From the NCBI GenBank assembly GCA_020438665.1, contig JAGQUE010000078.1:1-8759 (forward strand): a stretch of DNA of 8,759 nt, given 5' to 3'. The DNA is from Nocardioidaceae bacterium (lineage in GTDB: Bacteria > Actinomycetota > Actinomycetes > Propionibacteriales > Nocardioidaceae). Positions 1-5,954 of the stretch are shown here, in pieces. The translations under genes and the position numbers were made by a program. The notes beneath the pieces were generated by a model. The model made no database searches. It saw only the letters and a program-made list of their open reading frames with translations, and was not told the DNA's origin. How positions within the stretch are numbered: position 1 is the stretch's first letter; each line of letters opens with the position of its first letter.

Positions 1-1770
1 GTCAACTCCCAGGTCAAGGTCGACATCACCCGTGCGGAGACGATCTCCCTGCCGCTGGTGTTCATCTTGAGCTTCCTGATCTTCGGAAGCATCGCCGCGG
101 CGGTGATGCCGACGCTGGTCGGCGGTGTCGCCGTCGTCGGTGCCTTCAGCCTGGTCCGCGCCATCACCACCGTGACCGACGTGTCGGTGTTCGCCATCAA
201 CGTCATCACCATGATGGGCATGGGACTGGCCATCGACTATGCGCTGTTCATCGTCAGCCGCTTCCGTGAGGAGTTGGACAGCCACGGAGATGACGTGGGT
301 CGTGCCCTCGCCCGGACCATGGCGACCGCGGGCCGCACCGTCTTCTTCTCCGGGATCATCGTCACCGCGTCGCTGTCGTCCCTGCTGATCTTCCCGCTCG
401 ACTTCCTCAAGTCGATGGGTTACGGCGGGATGGCCGCCGTCCTGGTGGCCATGGTCGCCTCCCTGACCGTGTTGCCCGCCGTCCTGGCCCTGCTCGGGCG
501 TCGCATCGACTGGGGTCGTCTCCCCCGGCGGCGCCGGACCGGGCGACACGCCCTGGGCCACCACCGCTGGGCACGTCTGGCGCGCAGCGTGATGAGACGC
601 CCCGTGGTCTATGTGCTGTTCATCTCTGCGTTCCTGCTCTTGATCGGCAGCCCCATCCTGGGTGCCCGGTTCGGCGCCGTCGACGAACGCGCCCTGCCCC
701 AGGACGCGCCGAGCCGCGTCGCACTGGATCTGATCCGCGACGAGTTCGGGGGCGAGCTGTCCAGCGCCGACGTGCTCGTGCGCGGGGGCACTCAGGCCGA
801 CATCGTCGGCTATGCCGACCGGCTCCGCGCCGTCCCGGGTGTCCTGGCCGTGACCGTCATCGGCCAGACCGGCACAGGTGCTGACGCGGTCTCCCTCATC
901 CAGGCGACCTGGGAGGGCAACGGACAGACCGAGGAGTCCCAGGACCTGGCCCGCGACCTCCGCGCGGTCGATCAGCCGGGCGGCGCCGCCGTCGACATCG
1001 GCGGGGTCAGTGCGTCGACCGTCGACCTGGTGCAAGCCATCTATGGCAAGCTGCCCGCGATGGCCGCCATGGTCGGGGTGATCATGATGGTGCTGCTCTT
1101 CATCGCGTTCGGGTCGGTCGTGCTCCCGATCAAGGCGATCACCATGAACACGGTCTCGATCGCCGCGTCGTTCGGCGTGGTGACCTGGATCTTCCAGGAC
1201 GGCCACCTGTCCGGGCTGCTCGGCTTCGAGTCCCCCGGCTTCCTCGACGCCACCGAGCCGATCCTGATGCTGGCGATCCTCTTCGGCCTGTCGATGGACT
1301 ATGAGGTCTTCCTGCTGTCGCGGATCCGGGAGGACTATGACGCCACCGGCGACAACACCGCCGCCGTCGCGGCCGGTCTGCAGCACACGGGCCGCATCAT
1401 CACCAGCGCAGCCCTCCTCCTCGCCGTCGTGATCGGAGGCTTCGCGACCTCCGAGATCGTCATGATCAAGATGGTGGGCGTCGGCATGCTGGTGGCCGTG
1501 CTGCTCGACGCGACCGTCGTCCGCGCGCTGCTCGTGCCCGCCACGATGCGTCTGCTCGGTCGCCTCAACTGGTGGGCCCCCGGGCCGATGCGACGGTGGT
1601 GGGAGCGCCACGGCCACGGCCGCGCCGCCCTCGAGCCCGATGGCACCTCCGAGCCCGGCCCCGTGCTGACACCCGAGGCCGCGGATGCCAGCATGACGCA
1701 TGGACCAGAGCCATCGTCTGCGCGCGGAGAGGGAGCAAGCCCGGCAGCGGCTGGCCACGCTACGCCGTGA
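1..1770 (+). CDS. MMPL/RND-family membrane exporter, C-terminal part (5' end outside window)
   Basis: The reading frame is already open at base 1, so the true start lies upstream. About 589 residues are present, against roughly 700-750 for a whole actinobacterial MMPL protein; the first membrane helix and most of the first periplasmic domain are missing. Two homologous membrane bundles are visible. The first contains an Asp-Tyr pair (bases 235-240, motif AIDYALFIVSRFREE) and the second an equivalent pair (1297-1302, motif LSMDYEVFLLSRIRED). In MmpL3 such Asp/Tyr pairs form the proton relay, so proton-driven export is the likely mechanism. A soluble extracytoplasmic domain lies between, at roughly bases 660-1050. 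The C-terminal tail after the last helix (about 1580-1770) is Arg-, Pro- and Ala-rich and probably cytoplasmic; its last 23 codons are shared with the next gene. MMPL proteins export lipids, siderophores or drugs, but the substrate cannot be read here. Family assignment is firm, cargo unknown. Confidence 0.93.
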   Translation, partial: VNSQVKVDITRAETISLPLVFILSFLIFGSIAAAVMPTLVGGVAVVGAFSLVRAITTVTDVSVFAINVITMMGMGLAIDYALFIVSRFREELDSHGDDVGRALARTMATAGRTVFFSGIIVTASLSSLLIFPLDFLKSMGYGGMAAVLVAMVASLTVLPAVLALLGRRIDWGRLPRRRRTGRHALGHHRWARLARSVMRRPVVYVLFISAFLLLIGSPILGARFGAVDERALPQDAPSRVALDLIRDEFGGELSSADVLVRGGTQADIVGYADRLRAVPGVLAVTVIGQTGTGADAVSLIQATWEGNGQTEESQDLARDLRAVDQPGGAAVDIGGVSASTVDLVQAIYGKLPAMAAMVGVIMMVLLFIAFGSVVLPIKAITMNTVSIAASFGVVTWIFQDGHLSGLLGFESPGFLDATEPILMLAILFGLSMDYEVFLLSRIREDYDATGDNTAAVAAGLQHTGRIITSAALLLAVVIGGFATSEIVMIKMVGVGMLVAVLLDATVVRALLVPATMRLLGRLNWWAPGPMRRWWERHGHGRAALEPDGTSEPGPVLTPEAADASMTHGPEPSSARGEGASPAAAGHATP

Positions 1771-2029
1771 CCTCGCCGAGGTCATCGCGGCAGCCCGCGA
1801 CACCAACGCCGATGACGAGCACGATCCGGAGGGCGCCACGATCGCCTTCGAGCGCTCGCAGGTGGGAGCCCTGATCAGCCAGGCCGAGGAGCACCTGGCC
1901 GAGATCGAGGCCGCGCTCGAGCGCCTCGCAGCCGGGGGCTTCGGGATCTGCGAGGGCTGTGGGCGGCCGATCCCACCCGCGCGGCTGGAGGCCAGACCCA
2001 CCGCCCGCCGGTGCGTCGGGTGCGGCTGA
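1700..2029 (+). CDS. TraR/DksA-type C4 zinc-finger protein
   Basis: A 109-residue protein of the actinobacterial TraR/DksA C4 zinc-finger family. The N-terminal half is charged and helical (residues about 5-33 and 50-78), forming a coiled-coil hairpin joined by an acidic tip, DTNADDEHDPEG, at residues 34-45. The C-terminal zinc finger has CxxC pairs at C84/C87 and C105/C108 with the family-typical GRPIPPARLEARP between them. DksA-type proteins insert their coiled coil into the RNA polymerase secondary channel and alter initiation; that role is inferred, since the strict DksA tip motif is not obvious. The start at 1700 is the only ATG that gives the whole coiled coil, and no clear Shine-Dalgarno precedes it. 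It overlaps the exporter gene by 71 bp in a different frame, so translation may depend on ribosomes finishing the exporter. Family confident, target unknown. Confidence 0.88.
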   Translation: MDQSHRLRAEREQARQRLATLRRDLAEVIAAARDTNADDEHDPEGATIAFERSQVGALISQAEEHLAEIEAALERLAAGGFGICEGCGRPIPPARLEARPTARRCVGCG

Positions 2030-2059
2030 GCCTGGAACCATCCTGCGCCCGCAACCGGC

Positions 2060-2080
2060 GGCACACCCGCGCGCTGTGCC
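2060..2080. repeat. Inverted repeat GGCACA-N9-TGTGCC upstream of the PLD-like gene
   Basis: Perfect 6-bp arms (2060-2065 and 2075-2080) flank a 9-nt spacer in the 63-bp gap between the zinc-finger gene and the phospholipase-D-like gene. It ends directly before the AGGA that serves the GTG start at 2093. There is no T-run, so it is not a canonical intrinsic terminator. It could be an operator or a hairpin near the ribosome-binding site, or a chance event in GC-rich DNA. Confidence 0.3.
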
Positions 2081-2085
2081 AGGAT
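2080..2085 (+). promoter_or_regulatory. AGGA ribosome-binding site or CAGGAT -10 element before GTG start
   Basis: The hexamer CAGGAT is followed by 7 nt and then GTG at 2093. It can be read two ways: as a Shine-Dalgarno core (AGGA at 2081-2084, 8 nt from the start) or as an imperfect -10 hexamer placed as for a leaderless transcript. It supports 2093 as the start in either case. The sequence alone does not separate the two readings. Confidence 0.35.
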
Positions 2086-2092
2086 CTCGCCC

Positions 2093-3316
2093 GTGGCGCG
2101 AGCAGGTTGGGTCGGGGCGGTGCTGACGGCGGCGCTCGTGGCGTCGTCGCTGGACGGCGGGATCGTTGGTCGGGCCGATGGTGCGCCGGCAGCGCACACC
2201 GCGGCGCCGGACCCCTTCACCGTCACCCGCGCCATGACGATGAACGACCCCACCCACCATCGGGGGGCTGTGGCCCGTCAGCTGCGGCGCTACATCGAGC
2301 ACACGCCGCCCGGGGCCACGATCTCGATCATGTCGTTCTATCTCTCGTCCTCGATCACGTGGCCGGCCCTCAAGGCGGCCTACGAACGTGGCGTCAACAT
2401 CCGCGCCGTCCTCTATGGCGGCCCCGACGGCAGGCCGCTGGCCGGCGTGTCCGGGGAGGGTGTCCAGCTCGCCGAGCTGATCGCCGCTGGTCGCGCCCGG
2501 GGGCGCCGCGGCTCCTGGGTCGTGTGGACCAAACGGACCGCCCGTGGCAAGGACTCCCCCAACACCGTGATGCATGCCAAGCTCTGGCTGTTCTCCCGGG
2601 TGGGCCGGACCCGCACGGTCTCGATGATCGGCTCCTACAACAACGGCGACCCCCCGGACGCGCGGGCCTTCTCCGCCATGGTGACCCTGACCGACGAGCA
2701 GCTCTATGCCGACCTGCAGACGGTCTTCCAGGAAGCAGCGCAGGACCGGCGGGCGGGCCGCAACCCCCACGTGCGGTTCAGCGGAGACGGGTGGGACGCC
2801 TATGCCTTCCCGTCGACGCCGATCACGCGCGACAACGACCCCGTGATGGAGCGGCTGCTGGCCATCCCGGGTGACGCCGACACCGAGATGGCGATCTCGA
2901 TGTACTCCATGCAGGGTCGCCGCGGTGCCTGGCTGGCCAAACGGCTGGCCGCCATGGTGCGTCACGGCGCTCGGCTGACGTTCGTGGTGGGCCCCGATGT
3001 CGACCCGTCCGTCGTCCGCACACTCCGATCGGCCGGTGCCACGATGGAGGACGGCTGCTGGCGGACCGGTGACAAGCGGCACCCCTACGCCTACACCCAC
3101 GACAAGGAGATGACGGCGTCGTGGGTCGAGGACGGACAGCGACGCTACGCCGCCTGGATCGGCTCCGACGACTGGGGAAACGGCCCCGGTGGCTCCAAGT
3201 CGGACCAGGTCACCATCGGGCTCTATTCGTCCTGGGCCTACCAGCGGCTGAGCCGCCTGCTCGCGCCCCAGATCGCCCACGAGCCGGACAACCTGGCGCG
3301 TTGTCGACCGCTATGA
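2093..3316 (+). CDS. Secreted phospholipase-D-fold protein (two HKD-like motifs)
   Basis: A 407-residue protein starting at GTG with AGGA 8 nt upstream. The N-terminus (MARAGWVGAVLTAALVASSL, then an Ala-rich stretch ending near residue 38) looks like a signal peptide or single anchor, so the enzyme probably acts outside the cytoplasm. Two PLD-superfamily catalytic motifs are visible: H161-A-K163-LW followed by IGSYNN (G180, S181, N183/N184), and YTH336-D-K338 followed by IGSDDW (G357-W361). Family enzymes use the paired histidines to attack a phosphodiester through a phosphohistidine intermediate, typically on phospholipids but sometimes on nucleic acids; the substrate here is unknown. The Asp of the classical HxKx4D is not at its strict spacing in either motif, as in several divergent family members. 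It lies 63 bp after the zinc-finger gene on the same strand and may be co-transcribed with it or have its own promoter. It ends 4 bp from the convergent Ig-like protein gene. Confidence 0.87.
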   Translation: MARAGWVGAVLTAALVASSLDGGIVGRADGAPAAHTAAPDPFTVTRAMTMNDPTHHRGAVARQLRRYIEHTPPGATISIMSFYLSSSITWPALKAAYERGVNIRAVLYGGPDGRPLAGVSGEGVQLAELIAAGRARGRRGSWVVWTKRTARGKDSPNTVMHAKLWLFSRVGRTRTVSMIGSYNNGDPPDARAFSAMVTLTDEQLYADLQTVFQEAAQDRRAGRNPHVRFSGDGWDAYAFPSTPITRDNDPVMERLLAIPGDADTEMAISMYSMQGRRGAWLAKRLAAMVRHGARLTFVVGPDVDPSVVRTLRSAGATMEDGCWRTGDKRHPYAYTHDKEMTASWVEDGQRRYAAWIGSDDWGNGPGGSKSDQVTIGLYSSWAYQRLSRLLAPQIAHEPDNLARCRPL

Positions 3317-3320
3317 CGCC

Positions 3321-4187
3321 TCAGTTGGTGAGGACGCCGTCCAGGTCGATCCTGCCGTGGCCCCGGCTCGCGAGGTTGACGATGGTGACGGTGTCCGTCA
3401 CCTTGATCGCCCGCTGCCACACGACCATCCGCGGCTGGTTGGTGGGCGCATGGGTGTTGACCGTGGCGACCCGCGTGCCGTTGACCAGCACCCGGAACCG
3501 TCCCCGGGCCGGGCCACGGTGCATCACCAGGCCCACGTGCAGGTCGCTCGAGCGGCCACCGGCGAAGGTGATCGTCGCAGTGGCGCCCTTCTCGGAGGTC
3601 GTGGTGACGCTGCCGTCGGACCAACAGCCGCACGTCGCGGTCGCCCAGCCGGCCGAGTAGTCGATGACGGCCCCGGCCGCATAGTGAGAGTCGTCGGTTG
3701 CGTTGTTGTTCTGGGTGAAGGAGAACAGCCCTCCACCGACGTTGTTGGTGATCGCCTGGCCGGACGCGTCGGTGGCCGTGATGTCCCAGTCGCTGGGCAT
3801 CCACGACCCACCACCGCACTCCTGGTTGGCATCGGTGGTGGCGCGCACGAGCCTCGTCGCCGGCGATGAGGCTCCCTCAGCGCCCGGCCCCCAGCCCTTG
3901 GTGTTCTCCACCCAGCTGTAGGACACCGGCCCCGTGTCATCGGACCCGGACCAGCTCAGCACCTGCTGCACCGTGACCCAGACCTTGCCCTGCCCGGGCT
4001 GCCAGGCGTCGTCACACGGCACCGGCGTGTCCACCGACACGCGGCTGCCGACCAGGAACGACGACGCGGCCGGTGTGGTCAGGGCGGGCGGCGCGTCGAC
4101 GGCCGCCTGCGCCGGTGCGACCCCCATCGCACCAGCCACCAGCAGCACTCCTGCCGACGCGACCAGCCCGCGCCTGACCTTCACCAT
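3321..4187 (-). CDS. Secreted Ig-like / C-terminal beta-sandwich protein with CxCW motif
   Basis: A 288-residue exported protein read from ATG at 4187. A TTG immediately before it is in frame, but the strong GGGGGAGAGG (4193-4202) lies 5 nt from the ATG, so the ATG is preferred. Residues 1-28 form a clear Sec signal peptide (basic VKVRR, hydrophobic core, AQA cleavage before A29). Residues about 75-150 resemble an Ig/PKD-like repeat (LSWSGSDDTGPVSYSW ... DITATDASGQAI). Then comes GWATATCGCWSDG (C186, C188, W189), leading into a domain of about 85 residues with the pattern RGPARGRFRVLVNGTRVATV and RIDLDGVLTN. As I remember it, this matches a C-terminal all-beta domain common in actinobacterial surface proteins, usually with GTW...CTCW and GP.RGKA.VYVDG motifs. 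C58 and C124 may pair as a disulfide. No catalytic motif is seen, so binding or structural roles in the envelope are more likely than enzymatic ones. Sure of secretion and fold class, not of function. Confidence 0.8.
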   Translation of the reverse strand: MVKVRRGLVASAGVLLVAGAMGVAPAQAAVDAPPALTTPAASSFLVGSRVSVDTPVPCDDAWQPGQGKVWVTVQQVLSWSGSDDTGPVSYSWVENTKGWGPGAEGASSPATRLVRATTDANQECGGGSWMPSDWDITATDASGQAITNNVGGGLFSFTQNNNATDDSHYAAGAVIDYSAGWATATCGCWSDGSVTTTSEKGATATITFAGGRSSDLHVGLVMHRGPARGRFRVLVNGTRVATVNTHAPTNQPRMVVWQRAIKVTDTVTIVNLASRGHGRIDLDGVLTN

Positions 4188-4192
4188 CAAGA

Positions 4193-4202
4193 CCTCTCCC
4201 CC
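4193..4202 (-). promoter_or_regulatory. Strong Shine-Dalgarno for the secreted Ig-like protein
   Basis: The minus strand reads GGGGGAGAGG, then 5 nt, then ATG at 4187. This decides the start in favour of the ATG over the adjacent TTG at 4190. Confidence 0.7.
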
Positions 4203-4244
4203 AAGGTCCGCCGGCCGTCCCCACTGCGACCGTGCAAGGGCTAC

Positions 4245-4271
4245 TTACCCAGCCGGCGGCCGCGTCGAAAC
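4245..4271 (-). promoter_or_regulatory. Candidate SigB/SigF-type promoter (GTTT-N17-GGGTAA)
   Basis: On the minus strand, GTTT (4271-4268) is followed by 17 nt and GGGTAA (4250-4245). Actinobacterial stress/sporulation sigma factors of the SigB/SigF group recognise GTTT-N14 to 17-GGGTAT/C-like elements, so this is one base off the usual -10. Transcription would begin near 4238 and give a leader of about 50 nt before the Shine-Dalgarno and ATG of the secreted Ig-like protein. Motif match by eye only. Confidence 0.4.
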
Positions 4272-4328
4272 ATCCGCGACCCAGGAGGCCCGGGTGTTCT
4301 AGACCAGTGTCGTTCCTCGGCCTTCGCG

Positions 4329-4829
4329 TCACCGACCGGGGTTGAGCCGGGCCACCTCGGCGTTGAGAACCGTGGCGAACGAGGTCCAGGCCGCATAGGG
4401 AGCCAGCGCGAGCCCGTACGGGCGCTTCACCTTGCCGGCCCGTCGCGCGAGGTCGGCCGAGCTCGCGGCGAGCACGACCGCGACCGGGACCGCGGCCCGC
4501 AGTCGCTTGGCGCCGAAGAAGACCATGCTCCACCCGGCGTTCAGCACGAGGTTGAGGGCGAGCGCTCGTCGGTAGGCCGCGGCCTCGGTGTCACGTCCCG
4601 ACTCCTCGAGCTCGGTCAGGACGGCACCGGAGGTCCCGGCGATGTCGGCATAGAGCGGCGTCCACACGAGCGGGAACGCCCATCCGGGCGGCTGCCATCC
4701 GGGCTTGCGGAGGCCGGCATACCACTCACTCGTCGGCTCGGTGGCCAGCGAGCCCGCCGCTGCTGCCGCGGTGACACCCAGCGCCGGCCCGACGGTGTGG
4801 CGGACCCGGAGGCGGCTGAGCGGGCTCAT
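4329..4829 (-). CDS. tspO: TspO/MBR family tryptophan-rich membrane protein
   Basis: A 166-residue integral membrane protein, the normal size for bacterial TspO, with about five hydrophobic helices. Family signatures are clear: EW36-Y37-xxL-xKP-xW45-xPP followed by FPLVWTPLY, then NAGW100 with FF at 104-105, and PYAAW148 with conserved asparagines near the C-terminus (N156, N163). TspO proteins bind tetrapyrroles such as porphyrins or haem and sterol-like ligands, and in bacteria are tied to oxidative or light stress; the ligand here is unproven. A longer in-frame reading upstream to 4967 exists, but its sequence is low-complexity antisense to the oxidoreductase. The ATG at 4829 has GGAGG (4836-4840) 6 nt upstream. 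Its ATG overlaps the oxidoreductase stop as ATGA (4826-4829), which indicates translational coupling and one operon. Confidence 0.92.
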   Translation of the reverse strand: MSPLSRLRVRHTVGPALGVTAAAAAGSLATEPTSEWYAGLRKPGWQPPGWAFPLVWTPLYADIAGTSGAVLTELEESGRDTEAAAYRRALALNLVLNAGWSMVFFGAKRLRAAVPVAVVLAASSADLARRAGKVKRPYGLALAPYAAWTSFATVLNAEVARLNPGR

Positions 4830-5872
4830 CGTGGGCCTCCGCTCCCGAGCCGCACGACCATCTTCCCGGTGTTCTCGCCTCGCAGGACGCCCAGGAAGGC
4901 CTCGACAGCGTTCTCGATCCCCTCCACGCTCGTCTCTCGAAGGGTCAAGGTGCCGTCGGCGAGCCACCCGGCGGCCCTGGCGGCGTAGTCGCGCGCGAGG
5001 TCGTAGTGATCACCGACCAGGAACCCCTCGATCCGACCGCGGGTCTGGATCAACCGCGCCAGGTTGCGTGGCCCCGGCGTGGGCTCGGTGTCGTTGTAGA
5101 CCGAGATCATGCCGCAGACCGCGACCCGGCCGTGGAGCCGCAACGAGCCGATCGCGGCCTCCAGGTGGTCGCCGCCGACGTTGTCGAAATAGACGTCGAT
5201 CCCGTCGGGCGCCGCCTCACGCAGCTGCGCGGACACCGGACCGTCCTTGTAGTTGAACGCCGCGTCGAAGCCGAGATCCTCCACGAGGTGGCGCACCTTC
5301 TCAGCCGAGCCGGCACTGCCGACCACCCGCGACGCCCCGAGCGCCTTGGCGACCTGGCCGACCGCGCCCCCGACCGCGCCGGCAGCCCCGGACACGAACA
5401 CGACGTCGCCCTCCCGGAGGGCCGCCACCCGGGCGAGTCCGGCGTACGCCGTCAGCCCGGTCATGCCGAGGACGCCGAGATAGGCCGAGGCGGGGGCTGC
5501 CTCCGCATCAACGACGCGGGCGCCGGAGGCGTCGAGGACGGCCACCTCGCGCCAGCCGAGCCCATGGAGGACGTGGTCGCCCACGTCGAAGCCGTCCGCT
5601 CGCGACTCCTCCACGACGCCGACGGCACCCCCCTGCATGGCCTCGCCGAGCGCATAGGGCGCCGCATAGGACTTCGCCGCACTCATGCGGCCGCGCATGT
5701 AGGGATCGACGGACATGACCACGTTGCGGACCCTGATCTGGCCATCGTCGAGCCCGGGGACGACGCTCGTCACGAGCTCGAAGTCGTCCTGGGTGGGCCA
5801 TCCCACCGGGCGAGAAACGAGGCGGACCTCGCGGGGAGCGGTCGGAGCGGGGAGCGGGCTGGAGATCGTCAC
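4826..5872 (-). CDS. NADP-dependent MDR oxidoreductase (CurA/YfmJ, leukotriene B4 dehydrogenase-like)
   Basis: A 348-residue zinc-free medium-chain dehydrogenase/reductase. The N-terminal GroES-like domain carries the subfamily motif SVDPYMRGRMS (residues 54-64) and GEAMQGGAVGVV (76-87). The Rossmann domain shows VFVSGAAGAVGGAVGQ (158-173), then FNYKDG (206-211) and YFDNVGG (228-234), which bind NADPH in this group. The C-terminus (RIEGFLVGDHY, ENTGKMVVRL) is also typical. Relatives reduce alpha,beta-unsaturated ketones or aldehydes (E. coli CurA, plant 2-alkenal reductases, mammalian 15-oxoprostaglandin 13-reductase), so detoxifying reactive enones in the cytoplasm is a reasonable inference. 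It begins with GTG at 5872, supported by GAGAGG (5878-5883) 5 nt away. It is the first gene of an operon with tspO. Subfamily confident, natural substrate not known. Confidence 0.93.
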   Translation of the reverse strand: MTISSPLPAPTAPREVRLVSRPVGWPTQDDFELVTSVVPGLDDGQIRVRNVVMSVDPYMRGRMSAAKSYAAPYALGEAMQGGAVGVVEESRADGFDVGDHVLHGLGWREVAVLDASGARVVDAEAAPASAYLGVLGMTGLTAYAGLARVAALREGDVVFVSGAAGAVGGAVGQVAKALGASRVVGSAGSAEKVRHLVEDLGFDAAFNYKDGPVSAQLREAAPDGIDVYFDNVGGDHLEAAIGSLRLHGRVAVCGMISVYNDTEPTPGPRNLARLIQTRGRIEGFLVGDHYDLARDYAARAAGWLADGTLTLRETSVEGIENAVEAFLGVLRGENTGKMVVRLGSGGPR

Positions 5873-5918
5873 GGATGCCTCTCGTCGTGGGTGGTCATCT
5901 CATGGCAACTCACGGCGA

Positions 5919-5936
5919 GGCGGGTCTCTTCCCGCC
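5919..5936. repeat. Inverted repeat GGCGGG-N6-CCCGCC in divergent promoter region
   Basis: Perfect 6-bp arms (5919-5924 and 5931-5936) around TCTCTT. The arms extend by two further pairs outside one mismatch (CG at 5916-5917 with CG at 5938-5939). It occupies the 82-bp gap between the divergent oxidoreductase and YjbR-family genes and covers where the -35 of the predicted YjbR promoter would fall, so it is a candidate operator. Function inferred from position only. Confidence 0.4.
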
Positions 5937-5942
5937 GCGTCG

Positions 5943-5948
5943 TAGGCT
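5943..5948 (+). promoter_or_regulatory. Candidate -10 (TAGGCT) for a leaderless YjbR-family transcript
   Basis: TAGGCT fits the actinobacterial TANNNT -10 consensus and is followed by 6 nt and then the ATG at 5955. No Shine-Dalgarno is visible. This geometry puts the transcription start at the first base of the start codon. The identical hexamer and spacing recur before the aminopeptidase gene. No good -35 is seen. Confidence 0.5.
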
Positions 5949-5954
5949 CGCGGC

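Larger units (their letters stand above)
4188..4328. other. Intergenic region between tspO-like and Ig-like protein genes
   Basis: The longest non-coding stretch in the window (141 bp). It holds the candidate SigB/SigF promoter and Shine-Dalgarno listed separately. On the minus strand just after the tspO-like stop there is a weak imperfect stem (ACCCG ... TGGGT, around 4278-4294) without a T-run, which is not convincing as a terminator. Several GCCGGC palindromes reflect base composition. No small ORF or structured RNA was recognised. Confidence 0.4.

Noticed and set aside
2011..2874. Open frame of 287 codons on the plus strand overlapping the PLD gene
   Set aside because: Lies in another frame of a gene with a signal peptide and both HxK motifs; sequence is Arg/Gly/Ala-rich without motifs.
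1760..3280. Long open frame (506 codons) on the minus strand opposite the zinc-finger and PLD genes
   Set aside because: Arg/Pro/Gly/His-rich composition without domain motifs; it is the antisense shadow of two well-supported genes in GC-rich DNA.
4278..4294. Possible intrinsic terminator after the tspO-like gene
   Set aside because: Imperfect five-pair stem including a wobble pair, no T-run, and overlapping GC-rich palindromes; not distinguishable from background.
4200..4300. Possible c-di-GMP (GEMM-I) riboswitch, prompted by GACGC...CCGGC...GTAGCC-like pieces on the minus strand
   Set aside because: The conserved AGGGCAAACC and GACGCAAAGCC segments are absent; the resemblance is limited to GC-rich fragments.
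4830..4967. N-terminal extension of the TspO protein to 212 residues
   Set aside because: The extra 46 residues are charged low-complexity antisense to the oxidoreductase end, and the ATG at 4829 has a GGAGG site and the normal TspO length.
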